From Brugia malayi (lineage: Eukaryota > Nematoda > Chromadorea > Rhabditida > Onchocercidae): a stretch of 64,000 nucleotides of DNA. This document shows positions 48,640 through 61,900 of this stretch, in pieces (position 1 is the stretch's first letter; the number at the start of each line of letters is the position of its first letter). A program made the position numbers and the translations under genes. The DNA lies in contig NW_025062477.1 in NCBI RefSeq assembly GCF_000002995.4, positions 3,210,776-3,274,775 on the forward strand. The letters run 5' to 3'. The notes under the pieces are model-generated. The model searched no databases, was not told the DNA's origin, and worked only from the letters and a program-made list of their open reading frames with translations.

Positions 48640-51600
48640 GTTTGAAACTATCACTGTTTAAAAATTTAATTAATTTTAATGCTGAAATAATGTTTAAAAG
48701 TCAATTATTAAAATTATTTAAGTTGAAAAATGACCACACCGAATGTGACCAGTGCCCATACAGAGCATAGAAAATAATCAATTAAGTTCAAACTATGTCT
48801 TTTTTCAAATAAAAATATATTTTTTAATTGTTTAGACACTTAATTAAATTGAAATTTGCTTATACCAGAACTTCTTTTTTAGTTCAAAATACTAAATCTA
48901 ATACAAATTGCTTCATTTTCTTAATATTAAAATTTGTTTTTAATTGCGAGAATGATTTAAATCTATCACTGTTTAATAATTTAATAAATTTTAATGCTGA
49001 AATAATGTTTAAAAGTCAATTATTAAAATTATTTAAGTTGAAAAATGACCACATCGAATGTGACCAGTGCCCATACAGAGCATAGAAAGTAATCAATTAA
49101 GTTCAAATTATGACTTTTTTCAAATAGAATTATGTTTTTAAGCAGTTTAAACACCTATTTAAATTGAAATTTGCTGATACCAGAAATTATTTTTTAGTTC
49201 GATATGCAAAAACTAATACAAATTGCGACATTTTCTTAATATTAAAATTTTAATATTGAATTAAAATTTATTTTTAATTGCGAGAATGATTTAAAACGAT
49301 CACTGTTTAAAAATTTAATAAATTTTAATGCTGAAATAATGTTTAAAACTCAATTAGTAGAATTATTTAAGTTGAAAAATGACCACACCGAATGTGACCA
49401 GTGCCATACAGAGCACAGAAAATATTCAATTAAGTTCAAATTATGTCTTTTTTCAATTTAAATTATATTTTTTAGTTGTTTAGACACTTAATTAAATTGA
49501 AATTTGCTATTACTAGAACTTATTTTTTAGTTCAATATACGAAATCTATTTCAAATTGGAAATATTTTTAATATTAACGTTTTAAATTTGAATTAAAATT
49601 TATTTTTAAATGCGAGAATGATTTAAAAATATCACTGTTTAAAAATTTAATTAATTTTAATGCTGAAATAATGTTTAAAACTTATTTATTGAAATTATTT
49701 AAGTTGAAAAATGACCACACCGAATGTGACCAGTGCTCATACAGAGCATAGAAAGTAATCAATTAAGTTCAAATTATGACTTTTTTCAAATGAAATTATA
49801 TTTTTTAGTCGTTTAGACACTTAATTAAATTGAAAATTGCTCATACAAGAACATAAAAAATTAATTTTGATGCTGAAATAATGTTTAAAACTAAATTATT
49901 AAAATTATTTAAGTTGAAAAATGACCACACCGAATGTGACCAGTGCCCATACAGAGCATAGAAAGTAATCAATTAAGTTCAAATTATGTCTTTTTTCAAA
50001 TTAAGTTATATCATTTAGTTGTTTATACACTTAATTAAATTAAAATTTGCTATTACTAGAACTTATTTTTTAGTTCAATACACAAAATCTAATACAAATT
50101 GGAACATATTTTTAATATTAACGTTTTAAATTTGAATTAAAATTTATTTTTAATTGCGAGAATGATTTAAAACTATCACTGTTTAAAAATTTAATTAATT
50201 TTAGTGCTGAAATAATGTTTAAAACCTATTTATTGAAATTATTTAAGTTGAAAAATGACCACACCGAATGTGACCAGTGCCCATACAGAGCATAGAAAGT
50301 AATCAATTAAGTTCAAATTATGTCTTTTTTCAATTTAAATTATATTTTTTAGTTGTTTATACACTTAATTAAGTTGAAAAATGCTATTACTTGAACTTAT
50401 TTTCAAATTCTATATACAATAACTAATACTAATTGCAACATTTTTTTATTATTAAAATTTTAAATTTGAATTAAAATTTGCTTTTAATCGTGAGAATGAT
50501 TTAAAACTATCACTGTTTAAAAATTTAATTAATTTTAATGCTGAAATAATGTTTAAAACTCAATTATTAAAATTATTTAAGTTGAAAAATGACCACACCG
50601 AATGTGACCAGTGCCCATACAGCATAGAAAATTTTCAATTAAGTTCAAATTATGTTTTTTTTCAAATTAAATTATATTTTTTAGTTGTTTATACACTTAA
50701 TTAAACTGAAATTTGCTATTATTAGAACTTATTTTTTAGTTCAATATACGAAATCTATTACAAATTGGAAATATTTTTAATATTAACATTTTAAATTTGA
50801 ATCAAAATTTAATTTTAATTGCGAAAATGATTTAAAACTATCACTGTTTAAAAATTTAATTAATTTTGATGCTGAAATAATGTTTAAAACTAAATTATTA
50901 AAATTATTTAAGTTGAAAAATGACCACACCGAATGTGACCAGTGCCCATACAGAGCATAGAAAGTAATCAATTAAGTTCAAATTATGTCTTTTTTCAAAT
51001 TAAGTTATATCATTTAGTTGTTTATACACTTAATTAAATTGAAATTTGCTATTACTAGAACTTATTTTTTAGTTCAATATACAAAATCTAATACAAATTG
51101 GAACATATTTTTAATATTAACGTTTTAAATTTGAATTAAAATTTATTTTTAATTGCGAGAATGATTTAAAACTATCACTGTTTAAAAATTTAATTAATTT
51201 TAGTGCTGAAATAATGTTTAAAACCTATTTATTGAAATTATTTAAGTTGAAAAATGACCACACCGAATGTGACCAGTGCCCATACAGAGCATAGAAAGTA
51301 ATCAATTAAGTTCAAATTATGTCTTTTTTCAATTTAAATTATATTTTTTAGTTGTTTATACACTTAATTAAGTTGAAAAATGCTATTACTTGAACTTATT
51401 TTCAAATTCTATATACAATAACTAATACTAATTGCAACATTTTTTTATTATTAAAATTTTAAATTTGAATTAAAATTTGCTTTTAATCGTGAGAATGATT
51501 TAAAACTATCACTGTTTAAAAATTTAATTAATTTTAATGCTGAAATAATGTTTAAAACTCATATATTAAAATTACTTAAGTTGAAAAATGACCACATCGA

Positions 51601-54600
51601 ATGTGACCAGTGCCCATACAGAGCATAGAAAGTAATCAATTAAGTTCAAATTATGACTTTTTTCAAATAGAATTATGTTTTTAAGCAGTTTAAACACCTA
51701 TTTAAATTGAAATTTGCTGATACCAGAAATTATTTTTTAGTTCGATATGCAAAAACTAATACAAATTGCGACATTTTCTTAATATTAAAATTTTAATATT
51801 GAATTAAAATTTATTTTTAATTGCGAGAATGATTTAAAACGATCACTGTTTAAAAATTTAATAAATTTTAATGCTGAAATAATGTTTAAAACTCAATTAG
51901 TAGAATTATTTAAGTTGAAAAATGACCACACCGAATGTGACCAGTGCCATACAGAGCACAGAAAATATTCAATTAAGTTCAAATTATGTCTTTTTTCAAT
52001 TTAAATTATATTTTTTAGTTGTTTAGACACTTAATTAAATTGAAATTTGCTATTACTAGAACTTATTTTTTAGTTCAATATACGAAATCTATTTCAAATT
52101 GGAAATATTTTTAATATTAACGTTTTAAATTTGAATTAAAATTTATTTTTAAATGCGAGAATGATTTAAAAATATCACTGTTTAAAAATTTAATTAATTT
52201 TAATGCTGAATTAATGTTTAAAACTTATTTATTGAAATTATTTAAGTTGAAAAATGACCACACCGAATGTGACCAGTGCCCATACAGAGCATAGAAAGTA
52301 ATCAATTAAGTTCAAATTATGACTTTTTTCAAATGAAATTATATTTTTTAGTCGTTTAGACACTTAATTAAATTGAAAATTGCTCATACAAGAACATAAA
52401 AAATTAATTTTGATGCTGAAATAATGTTTAAAACTAAATTATTAAAATTATTTAAGTTGAAAAATGACCACACCGAATGTGACCAGTGCCCATACAGAGC
52501 ATAGAAAGTAATCAATTAAGTTCAAATTATGTCTTTTTTCAAATTAAGTTATATCATTTAGTTGTTTATACACTTAATTAAATTAAAATTTGCTATTACT
52601 AGAACTTATTTTTTAGTTCAATACACAAAATCTAATACAAATTGGAACATATTTTTAATATTAACGTTTTAAATTTGAATTAAAATTTATTTTTAATTGC
52701 GAGAATGATTTAAAACTATCACTGTTTAAAAATTTAATTAATTTTAGTGCTGAAATAATGTTTAAAACCTATTTATTGAAATTATTTAAGTTGAAAAATG
52801 ACCACACCGAATGTGACCAGTGCCCATACAGAGCATAGAAAGTAATCAATTAAGTTCAAATTATGTCTTTTTTCAATTTAAATTATATTTTTTAGTTGTT
52901 TATACACTTAATTAAGTTGAAAAATGCTATTACTTGAACTTATTTTCAAATTCTATATACAATAACTAATACTAATTGCAACATTTTTTATTATTAAAAT
53001 TTTAAATTTGAATTAAAATTTGCTTTTAATCGTGAGAATGATTTAAAACTATCACTGTTTAAAAATTTAATTAATTTTAATGCTGAAATAATGTTTAAAA
53101 CTCAATTATTAAAATTATTTAAGTTGAAAAATGACCACACCGAATGTGACCAGTGCCCATACAGCATAGAAAATTTTCAATTAAGTTCAAATTATGTTTT
53201 TTTTCAAATTAAATTATATTTTTTAGTTGTTTATACACTTAATTAAACTGAAATTTGCTATTATTAGAACTTATTTTTTAGTTCAATATACGAAATCTAT
53301 TACAAATTGGAAATATTTTTAATATTAACATTTTAAATTTGAATCAAAATTTAATTTTAATTGCGAAAATGATTTAAAACTATCACTGTTTAAAAATTTA
53401 ATTAATTTTGATGCTGAAATAATGTTTAAAACTAAATTATTAAAATTATTTAAGTTGAAAAATGACCACACCGAATGTGACCAGTGCCCATACAGAGCAT
53501 AGAAAGTAATCAATTAAGTTCAAATTATGTCTTTTTTCAAATTAAGTTATATCATTTAGTTGTTTATACACTTAATTAAATTGAAATTTGCTATTACTAG
53601 AACTTATTTTTTAGTTCAATATACAAAATCTAATACAAATTGGAACATATTTTTAATATTAACGTTTTAAATTTGAATTAAAATTTATTTTTAATTGCGA
53701 GAATGATTTAAAACTATCACTGTTTAAAAATTTAATTAATTTTAGTGCTGAAATAATGTTTAAAACCTATTTATTGAAATTATTTAAGTTGAAAAATGAC
53801 CACACCGAATGTGACCAGTGCCCATACAGAGCATAGAAAGTAATCAATTAAGTTCAAATTATGTCTTTTTTCAATTTAAATTATATTTTTTAGTTGTTTA
53901 TACACTTAATTAAGTTGAAAAATGCTATTACTTGAACTTATTTTCAAATTCTATATACAATAACTAATACTAATTGCAACATTTTTTTATTATTAAAATT
54001 TTAAATTTGAATTAAAATTTGCTTTTAATCGTGAGAATGATTTAAAACTATCACTGCTTAAAAATTTAATTAATTTTAATGCTGAAATAATGTTTAAAAC
54101 TCATATATTAAAATTACTTAAGTTGAAAAATGACCACATCGAATGTGACCAGTGCCCATACAGAGCATAGAAAGTAATCAATTAAGTTCAAATTATGACT
54201 TTTTTCAAATTGAATTATGTTTTTAAGCAGTTTAAACACCTATTTAAATTGAAATTTGCTGATACCAGAAATTATTTTTTAGTTCGATATGCAAAAACTA
54301 ATACAAATTGCAACATTTTCTTAATATTAAAATTTTAATATTGAATTAAAATTTATTTTTAATTGCGAGAATGATTTAAAACGATCACTGTTTAAAAATT
54401 TAATAAGTTTTAATGCTGAAATAATGTTTAAAACTCAATTATTAAAATTATTTAAGTTGAAAAATGACCACACCGAATGTGACCAGTGCCCATACAGAGC
54501 ATAGAAAGTAATCAATTATGTTCAAATTATGACTTTTTTCAAATTAAGTTATATTATTTAGTTGTTTAGACACTTAATAAAATTGAAAATTGCTAATACA

Positions 54601-57375
54601 AGAACTTATTTTTTAGTTCAATATAGAAAATCTAATACAAATTGCTGCGTTTTCTTAATATTAAAATTTAATTTTAATTGGAGAATGATTTAAATCTATC
54701 ACTGTTTAAAAATTTAAATAATTTTAATCCTGAAATAATGTTTAAAACTCAATTATTAAAATTATTTAAGTTGAAAAATGACCACACCGAATGTGACCAG
54801 TGCCCATACAGAGCACAGAAAATATTCATTTAAGTTCAAATTATGACTTTTTTCAAATTAAATTATATTTTTTAGTTGTTTAGACACTTAATTAAATTAA
54901 AATTTGCTTATACCAGAAATTATTTTTTAGTTCGATATACAAAATCTAATACAAATTGCAACACTTTTTAATATTAACATTTTAAATTTGAATTAAAATT
55001 TATTTTTAATTGCGAAAATGATTTAAAACTATCACTGTTTAAAAATTCAATTAATTTTAATGTTGAAATAATGTTTAAAACTTAATTATTAAAATTATTT
55101 AAGTTGACCGAATGTGACCAGTGCCCATACAGAGCATAGAAAATAATCAATTAAGTTCAAATTATGTCTTTTTTCAATTTAAATTATATTTTTTGCTGTT
55201 TAGACACTTAATTGAATTGAAAATTGTTAATACAAGAACTTAAAAAATTAATTTTAATGCTGAAATAATGTTTAAAACTCAATTATTAAAATTATTTAAG
55301 TTGAAAAATGACCACATCGAATGTGACCATTGCCCATACAGAGAATAGAAAATAATCAATTAAGTTCAAATTATGTCTTTTTTCAATTTAAATTATATTT
55401 TTTAGTTGTTTATACACTTAATTAAATTGAAAATTGCTATTACTTGAACTTATTTTCAAATTCTATATACAATAACTAATACTAATTGCAACATTTTTTT
55501 ATTATTAAAATTTTAAATTTGAAATAAAATTTGCTTTTAATCGTGAGAATGATTTAAAACTATCACTGTTTAAAAATTTAATTAATTTTAATGCTGAAAT
55601 AATGTTTAAAACTGAATTATTAAAATTATTTAAGTTGAAAAATGACCACATCGAATGTGACCAGTGCCCATACAGAGCATAGAAAAAAATCAATTAAGTT
55701 CAGATTATGTCTTTTTTCAAATTAAATTATATTTTTTAGTTGTTTAGACACTTAATTAAAATGTAATTTGCTATTACTAGAACTTATTTTTAAATTCTAT
55801 ATACAGTAACTAATACTGATTGCAATAATATTAAAATTTTAAATCTGAATTAAAATTTAATTTTAATTGGAGAATGATTTAAAACTATCACTGTTTAAAA
55901 ATTTAAAAAATTTTAATGCTGAAATAATGTTTAAAACTCAATTATTAAAATTATTTAAATTGAAAAATGATCACACCGAATGTGACCAGTGCCCATACAG
56001 AGCATAGAAAATATTAAATTAAGTTCAAATTATGTCGTTTTTCAAATTAAATTATATTTTTTAGTTGTTTAAACTCCTAATCAAATAGAAATTTGCTAAT
56101 ATCAGAACTTAAAAAATTAATTTTAATGCTGAAATAATGTTTAAAACTGAATTATTAAAATTATTTAATTTGAAAAATGACCACACCGAATGTGACCAGT
56201 ACCCATACAGAGCATAGAAAATATTAAATTAAGTTCAAATTATGTCTTTTTTCAAATTAAATTATATTTTTTAGTTGTTTAGACACTTAATTAAATTGAA
56301 AATTGCTTTTACAAGAACTTAATAAAATTAATTTTAATGCTGAAATAATGTTTAAAACTCAATTATTAAAATTATTTAAATTGAAAAATGACCACACCGA
56401 ATGTGACCAGTGCCCATACAGAGCATAGAAAATATTAATTTAAGTTCAAATTATGTCTTTTTTCAAATTAAATTATATTTTTTTTTTGTTGTTTAGACAC
56501 TTAATTAAATTGAAAATTGCTAATACAAGAACTTAATAAAATTAATTTTAGTGCTGAAATAATGTTTAAAACTGAATTATTAAAATTATTTAAATTGAAA
56601 AATGACCACATCGAATGTGGCCAGTGCCCATAGAGAGCACAGAAAATATTCAATTAAGTTCAAATTATGTCTTTTTTCAAATTAAATTATATTTTTTTTT
56701 TGTTGTTTAGACACTTAATTAAATTGAAAATTGCTAACACAAGAACTTAATAAAATTAATTTTAATGCTGAAATAATGTTTAAAACTCAATTATTAAAAT
56801 TACTTAAATTTAAAAATGACCACACCGAATGTGACCAGTGCCCATAGAGAGCACAGAAAATAATCAATTAAGTTCAAATTATGACTTTTTTCAAATTGAA
56901 TTATATTTTTAAGTAGTTTAAACACCTAATTAAATTGTAATTTGCTATTACTAGAACTTATTTTTTAGTTCAATATACAAAATCTAATACAAATTGCGGC
57001 ATTTTCTTAATATAAAAATGTAATTTAAATTGGAGAATGATTTTAAACTGTCACTGTTTAAAAATATAATTAATTTTAATGCTGAAATAATGTTTAAAAT
57101 TTAATTATTAAAATTATTTAAGTTCACCGAATGTGACCAGTGCCCATACAGAGTATAGAAAATATTCAATTAAGTTCAAATTATGTCTTTTTTCAAATTA
57201 AGTTATATTATTTAGTTGTTTAAACACTTTATTGGATTGAAATTTGCTAATATCAGAACTTGTTTTTAAGTTCTGTATACAAAAACTAAAACAAATTGCG
57301 GCATTTTCTTAATATTATAATTTAATTTTAATTGGAGAATGATTTAAAACTATCACTGTTTAAAAATATAGTTTG
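48640..57375. repeat. Satellite array, units of about 330 bp (some about 210 bp), about 29 copies of a GC-rich box
   Basis: Each unit holds the box TGACCACACCGAATGTGACC followed by AGTGCCCATACAGAGCA. It is followed by AT-rich sequence with recurrent blocks (aagttcaaattatgtctttt, ttgtttagacacttaattaa, actatcactgtttaaaaatt, atgctgaaataatgtttaaa). Box starts include 48731, 49046, 49380, 49712, 49922, 50256, 50590, 50931, 51255 and 51589, and continue to 57125. Full units are about 325-340 bp; short ones lack about 120 bp. Units from about 56100 onward are mostly the short type. In every intact unit a short frame across the box reads NDHTECDQCPYRA and then a stop. Confidence 0.97.
49046..54130. 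repeat. Two tandem copies of a 2.54-kb higher-order repeat inside the satellite
   Basis: The segment 49046-51588 (eight units, the fourth interval being the 210-bp short type) is repeated almost exactly as 51589-54130, with the same order of unit variants. A third copy starts at 54131 and then departs. For example, the unit at 50783-50971 is identical in reading to the one at 53325-53513. Confidence 0.93.
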
Positions 57376-57499
57376 TAACTATAGTCGTTTGAAGTTTTTA
57401 TTCTTTACATTTTTTTTTTTTTTTTTGTTTCAAACATTTTTTTTGAATTTTTCGACGCTTAAAGTTCTTATTTTTGAATAGTATTTCTGTTCATTTCAG

Positions 57500-58709
57500 G
57501 CCTTAGAATTCGATGTTGATGAAAATGTTTCGCTAAATCTGTCTTATGATCCGACATGGTTAGCAATTCTGAGAGCAACAGACCCTCTTACATCAGTAAA
57601 CAAAAGCGTATGTGTATTTTTTCATAAATTGGAATATCTATTTTCCATGAAAGTGTTGCCTGTATTCCAGTTTTTCTTTTTTTGTTGATTTTTTATTCTA
57701 GTCTTGGAAAAAGGAAATTTACGTAGCAAATCTAAAAACAGAAGCAATTGTTGATAGGTGTGAGTTTCGTGTATAAGCCATCCGTGTAAAGTATTTATGC
57801 ATGTTAACATGTTGCTTGTGTTTTATCCTTATTTTTGTGTTAAAATTTTTTTTTGTATGCGCACTGAATCCAAATTGATTGTTTTGGCACTTTTGCACTT
57901 CAAAAAAAAGTCTTGATTTAGATTTTTTTTTTTTTTTTCTAGAATATCTATATGCCGTCACAGCATACACGCAGTGAACGTTGGGACTTCAGACCGACTG
58001 AAGAGGAACTAACAAAAGTGGAAGAAATATATGATGGGGATTTTACTATTCCAAGGAATTTTAAGATGACAGCGTGGCCACATAGAGCAGATGGGATCGA
58101 TGATAGTTCTCAAGAATTGTATTACAGGTGAGCTCAGCGAATTGTAAATTGGTTAACCAAATTTTTTAATATGAAGATGATAAAGTTTATGATCAGTTTT
58201 TTTACCGTGTTTTGAAAAAGAAGAATGCTAAAATAGTGAGATGTCATGGTAGCTGTCCAAATTTTTAATTGGAATTAAAATTAAGCTCCTGTTTTTTATA
58301 ACAGAAACCAATTTTCTTTAACTTAATTTTCTCATTCTGTTAGAATTTGTTTATTTTAAAATATATCGCTTATGTTTCTTTTCAGATTTTTTCAGGGAAA
58401 TTAAGAGAATAGTAAAAATTATCCAAAATTGAGGCATACTTCTAAATAAGTTTTTGTGGAAATTATGAAAGATCGATAAATCCTTCTCTGTTTTCTAGAA
58501 ATCCTCAGTCAACAGAATTCTGTGCAAAACTTGGGATTAAAGACTTAAATGAAATGCTTTGTTCACTTTCGATGAATGGACTTGGTATCCCTTATTACAT
58601 TAACAAGAATAGCGATTCTGAAAGTGTTCTGAAAAGCCGAACTTTTGAAAGAAAAGAGATGGTACCTTCAAATTTTACGATTATCCTGTCAATTTTATTT
58701 GCTATGTAA
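57500..58709 (+). CDS. 5'-truncated lariat debranching enzyme (DBR1-like), three exons
   Basis: DBR1 hydrolyses the 2'-5' bond of excised intron lariats in the nucleus. Exons 57500-57607, 57943-58127 and 58499-58661 (or on to TAA 58707-58709) join in phase 0 and 2. They match the end of the metallophosphoesterase region and the C-terminal domain: DPTWLAILRATDPL, RWDFRPTEEEL, YDGDFTIPRNFKMTA and NPQSTEFCAKLGI. The catalytic N-terminal part (roughly 260 residues, with the metal-binding motifs) is not found upstream, where the satellite begins within 130 bases. All three exons are open and undamaged. Either the 5' exons lie beyond the satellite in unrecognised form, or this is a truncated copy. 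An AATAAA is at 58745-58750. Confidence 0.8.
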
Positions 58710-58927
58710 AATGCAGTTTAAATCTTAGTGATTTAGCAATTCTAAATAAAATTCCAGTGATCTCAGTTTTTTCTAAAATTAATCCCTTAGTTATTCTATT
58801 TCTTATAAGATATTTTTAGGTGAAAAAATATTTTAAGCTATAGTTCAGCTCCTGTTAGATTAGATAAGTAGATAGGTGAGGGAGAGAGAGAAAGTGAGAG
58901 TAAGAAAAAAACAAATTTGATTGATTA
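58710..58927. other. Junction region before the duplicated segment
   Basis: AT-rich DNA ends in a purine-rich GA stretch (58876-58910), immediately before the sequence becomes identical to the MPRIP-like gene from 29884. Confidence 0.7.
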
Positions 58928-61900
58928 AGTAGGTTATCTGGAATTAATAGGATTACAATTACAAGGATTATTATTTAAAAAGGAAAAATTTTAGAAATTA
59001 ATTTCTCTGACTAGAAAACATCACATTGCTAATATACACATTTTAATCTTTAGTCTATAATTTCCAGATATAAGCAAATCGTTGAACAATTTACGAATTT
59101 GCTAAAAGTTCAAGTTGGTGCTTTGTCGCGTTTTGTACACTGCCAAACAGGCAGCATTGAATACGCCGAACTACGACAATGCGTTGATCAACTAATTCGG
59201 AGAGTAGCTGGCTTAGATGAAGTCACTCAGATGGATAGTAAAATGAATCTCATTGAGGAAACGCTGAATAATGTCTCTGAAGCTTATGAAAAGGTTTAAC
59301 AGTTTTAACTTTTATACTAATAAAGTAATGAAAGCTGGCATCCGACTGTAATAAGTATGGATTGTTTTAAAATATTTCACATTAATTACAAAATTTTGGA
59401 ACACTGAAAAGAATAAGCCAAACTATGAAGTGGTATTGAAGAAACTTCGTATTATATTAGTATTATTTCGGGAATTAGTTTTTATTTCAAAATATTTCAG
59501 GAATGCACTAAATTATTTTATTTTAGCTGTTTCCTAAGTTTTTGCTTAACAAAATATCTTTCTATTCAATATCACTTAGCAGTGTTTAAAATTATTTGAT
59601 ATGAAGTTGACCAGATATATCTGTCATACTGGAAATTTTTTATCTTTAGGTAAGTAAAGTACTGATAAGGACACAACGCGAAGTACAAGAAAAGGAAGTA
59701 CATATGGTAAAATTATTAATTTTTCTTTCAATTATTGTTCTTTAATTGAGGTTTGAATGCTTTGTAGACATTTTCTTTATTCTAAAGTATTGAAGTCTGT
59801 TTAATTTCCAGGAACATTCATCACCAGATGACATTGCCGATGAGGTGCAAGATTTGGAAAATGAATTAGAAGAGATTCAGGTATATAAATGCACCTTGAA
59901 ATCTTAATTGGATTGATAGCTTTTTGCTTCATTAAAGAAGAAAAAAATCACAAATGAGATTATCATGCTTTGAATGCTTTATAATCTTTTGTCATTCACT
60001 TTTGAAGTTTAGGCTGCTCATGCTGAAGAAATGGAATCTATGCAATCCAAATATGAATATCAATTAAAATTACTTCGAGAACGCCTGGAGCATGAAGAGC
60101 ATCGACGGAAAAAAGCGCAAGAAGAGTTACAAACACTAAATGTAATTCTCCTAGAATTTATCAGAAAACAATGAATTCAAAATTTTCTTTCAAAATGAAA
60201 AGAGAAAAAGCATTTTCAGTCCTTAAATGATCATTCATTATCCACAATGAAGAAAACTCATGAGGAAATGCTTAGCGGAACAAAGGCGACAATACGAGGA
60301 GGAAATTGCTGCGCTGCATAAAGAACATGCAGCGGAATTGCAGGAAGAAAAAAGCTACCAGGTTTCTTTTAATTACTTTCTTAAAAAGTTATTAAAATGA
60401 TTGCTATAAAATACTAGTATTAATGCATTTGAACAAGGTTAATCTGACTTGTTAAATTTTAAGGTTTATTCTACAATTCTCTCTCTTTCGTCTTCTTGTT
60501 GATTTCTAATATGATTCTTGCTTCGTTGTTCTCATATTAAATTAATATTGAAATTATTCTTCTATTAAATTGCAGGATGGCTTTGGATTGCAGTACAGCG
60601 TGCGCATGATGCTGAATTAAAAATATTAATGAAAAAGTTCGTAGTATTAGTGGTAATAATATAAGCTCTTCTCAAACAAATATCTCTGCGAACCAAGAAT
60701 CGATGTACAGTCTACAAGGCAGAGGTGAGAGTACTTTTCATTAAGATTATTTAAATATTTTATTCCAATATATCTGACTCTTTTTTTTTTTTTTGCCTAT
60801 TTTCTTGTTACAGTAAAATGTTGGAGCAAATGAGTACAGAATTAGCTCAGTTGTCGCATATACTCGGCAAAATGTCTGGAGAATTCTCAGCTTGATGAGA
60901 AGATGTCTTTATTGCTGGCCGACAAAGAAAATCAGTCATCGTTGAAGTATTTTAATATTTTAAAGCTTTCTTTTGTTTTTTTTTTGTTTTTTTTTCCTCT
61001 TATTTGTTTTGTCTCATTTTTTCAGCAAAATTTTCTTATTATTTATGACAATTAAAACTAGATTTATCAATATTTTAGAGGATTTTTGTGTTTTTTGACG
61101 AAAAAAAAAATTTTCAAATTTGTAAATTTAATGTATTTTAATGTGAAATTTTATTTTTAGTGATGTAGAAAACCCAAAATAGACGCTTGCATCGTTGAAT
61201 TACGGCAAAAAGACATAATAATTGAAGAGCTGAGGCAGACGGTGGCATTCTGGACGTCGAACTGCCTGATTTGACCGGTGAAGAACTTCTGTTAAATATG
61301 GTAGGTCATTTTTTCTAATGTTTTATGTGAATGTAACAGTGATTCAAATTAAGCTTAGGATACTTAGATATATTGACGAATGTAAGTTTATGATATGACC
61401 TTTATCGTAATCAGCTTGAACCATAGGGTCATCTTTTATCTGTTAATGAGATAGAAGTCCATCACTGGGTTGCTACAATTACTTATTTACTTACACACTT
61501 TTCAAGGCTTTTTTTGGCTGCAAGTGCAAGGGCCCTTTGGCATTATTATCATCCTTCGCTTCTTGGTAATTTTATACATGTCAATGCATCACTTCAAACT
61601 TATTCCTTTTTTTTTTTGTGTGTTTTTGAAAATTACTAAAATCTTCAAAAAATTCTATTTCAAAATTAAGTTGTTGCAGAACTGCCAAACGACAAAATCG
61701 GTAAGCTTTAGTATTGTGTAAAAATGTTTGAAATTGGCTTGGCATTTAGGCTCAATTTGATTTTTCTAGTACTAAGTTTAAGATCACCAATAAATTTATT
61801 GTAAATTTTTCAAAATATATCCATATTTCTAATAAAATTTCTATCATCTTCTTTTCGTTGAAGAAATTTTCAAATTACCTTCTTATGTGATCATAGACAG

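Noticed and set aside
50783..55693. 62-codon minus-strand frames repeated in the satellite
   Set aside because: They recur because the satellite unit recurs. They vary at the ends, lack any domain and are interrupted in most units.
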